From Phycicoccus sp. Root101 (GTDB lineage: Bacteria; Actinomycetota; Actinomycetes; Actinomycetales; Dermatophilaceae), in NCBI RefSeq assembly GCF_001426245.1, contig NZ_LMCM01000007.1, positions 1 through 64,000 of the forward strand: DNA of 64,000 bases, given 5' to 3'. How positions within the stretch are numbered: the first letter of the stretch is position 1; every line of letters starts with the position of its first letter. Of the stretch, positions 63,113 to 64,000 are shown in pieces. The position numbers and the translations under genes are program-made. The notes beneath the pieces are model-generated. The model worked only from the letters and a program-made list of their open reading frames with translations. It was not told the origin of the DNA and made no database searches.

Positions 63113-64000
63113 ATGGAACCCACTTCGAAGAGCCAACGCCTCAGGTATGCCGTCAGCGGCCTGCTCGCGGCCCTCACCGGTATGGCCGTGGGTCACCTCG
63201 TCGCAGCCCTGGTCAACCCGGCGGCCTCGCCGGTGCTGTCCGTGGGTTCGACGGTCATCGACGCCACCCCGACCCCGGTCAAGGAATGGGCGATCCAGCA
63301 TTTCGGCACCAACGACAAGCCCGTCCTGCTCTCCAGCGTCGCTCTGGTCACGGCCCTCGCGGCCCTCGGCATCGGCCTGCTGGCCCGCAAGCGGCCGAGT
63401 GCAGCCGGCGTCCTCGTCGTGCTGCTCGCCGGCCTGGCCGGACTGGCCGCGATGCTGCGACCCACCGCCTCGCCGGTCGACATCCTGCCCGCGTTCGCCG
63501 CGGCGGTCGTCGGCGTCGGGGTCCTGTTCGGGCTCCTGCGCCTGCTGAGCACCGGCGCCACCGAGGCGGCCGCTCACGAGTCCCCGCTCGACCACTCCGC
63601 GCAGGCCCCGGGGGTCGCCTCGACGACCGGGCGACGCAACTTCCTCATCGGTGCGGCCGGCGCCACGGTCGGTGCAGCCGCCGTCGGCACGCTCGGCCAG
63701 AAGCTGGCCGTTCCGCCCACGCTGCCGTCCTCGGTGTCCCTGCCCACCCCGCAGAACACCGCGCCGGCCCTGCCGGCCGGGCTGGAGACCAAGGTCAAGG
63801 GCATCAGCGCCTTCAGCACCCCGATCAAGGACTTCTACCGCGTCGACACGGCCCTGGTCATCCCGCGCATCGACGTGAAGAGCTGGAAGCTCGAGATCGG
63901 CGGGGACGTGGACAAGCCCTACTCGATCACCTTCGACGAGCTGCTCAAGATGCCGATGATCGAGAAGTACATCACCCTCAACTGCGTCAGCAACGAGGTC
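63113..64000 (+). CDS. Molybdopterin-dependent oxidoreductase (sulfite-oxidase type), 5' part
   Basis: 296 codons, open at the window edge. ATG 63,113 has GGAGGTC upstream. Four or so membrane helices at the N-terminus (YAVSGLLAALTGMAVGHLVAAL; VLLSSVALVTALAALGIGLLA; AGVLVVLLAGLAGLAAML; LPAFAAAVVGVGVLFGLLRLL) are followed by GRRNFLIGAAGATVGAAAVG and then the oxidoreductase domain ending in ITLNCVSNEV, which contains the cysteine that binds Mo-pterin. The membrane-anchored, YedY-like enzyme is probably exported; its substrate is unknown. Confidence 0.85.
   Translation, partial: MEPTSKSQRLRYAVSGLLAALTGMAVGHLVAALVNPAASPVLSVGSTVIDATPTPVKEWAIQHFGTNDKPVLLSSVALVTALAALGIGLLARKRPSAAGVLVVLLAGLAGLAAMLRPTASPVDILPAFAAAVVGVGVLFGLLRLLSTGATEAAAHESPLDHSAQAPGVASTTGRRNFLIGAAGATVGAAAVGTLGQKLAVPPTLPSSVSLPTPQNTAPALPAGLETKVKGISAFSTPIKDFYRVDTALVIPRIDVKSWKLEIGGDVDKPYSITFDELLKMPMIEKYITLNCVSNEV

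Overview
The window is high-GC actinobacterial chromosome. BldC, a DUF3073 protein, a GuaB1-type GMP reductase, valine dehydrogenase, an ECF42-DGPF pair and Tad genes with a LysM/BTAD partner all point to Actinomycetota, and the overall style suggests Micrococcales, perhaps Intrasporangiaceae. No rRNA or other phylogenetic marker is present to settle the family, so that placement is inference.

Left part (1 to about 23,374), accessory in character. An IS3-family element with duplicated ends (1-1581) abuts a DUF5677 gene whose 5' end it appears to have destroyed. A complete Gabija-type anti-phage pair (gajA-gajB, minus strand, GTGA overlap) follows. Next is a long minus-strand Tad/Flp pilus operon (6,866-18,260) whose cistrons mostly overlap by ATGA. 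Divergent from it is a tightly coupled four-gene unit: XRE regulator, ImmA/IrrE-like metallopeptidase, MAB_1171c/DUF6545-like membrane protein, and PAP2-like membrane protein. The left part ends in a 1.6-kb mini-element: two 36-bp direct repeats of the 3' half of a tRNA-Lys gene enclose a truncated tyrosine integrase and a zinc-ribbon membrane protein. Neither repeat has the 5' half of the tRNA, so the intact gene should lie outside the window. All or part of the left region may therefore be a tRNA-Lys-anchored genomic island.

Right part (23,375-64,000), core-like. 23.4-32.8 kb holds a lipoprotein, a DGPF protein with its ECF42 sigma factor, a hydrolase, a pirin, a frameshifted beta-propeller gene, an SDR, guaB1, a PHP protein and a GntR regulator. 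tRNA-Glu, tRNA-Asp and a strong terminator follow. 33.1-43.4 kb holds a quinone oxidoreductase and a complete L-arabinose module: a sugar ABC transporter of MmsAB/GguAB type with its binding protein, then araBDA, with a LacI regulator and two perfect 12-bp palindromic operators in front of araB. 43.7-51.5 kb holds tRNA-Phe and a phosphorelay cluster: free-standing HPt and receiver, a large PAS/GAF histidine kinase, and a hybrid kinase with two receivers and an HPt. 51.8-57.7 kb holds an HTH protein, a CoA-transferase, bldC, valine dehydrogenase, DUF3073, an NCS1 permease and a cysteine hydrolase. 57.7-64 kb holds two tandem paralogous small proteins, purM and purF, a small membrane protein, and the start of a molybdopterin oxidoreductase cut by the window end.

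The most unusual item is between purF and purM. A gene with an AbiEi-like N-terminus and a DUF559/Vsr-like nuclease C-terminus is bounded by two near-identical palindromes in inverted orientation, and this cassette fills almost the whole gap between two purine genes.
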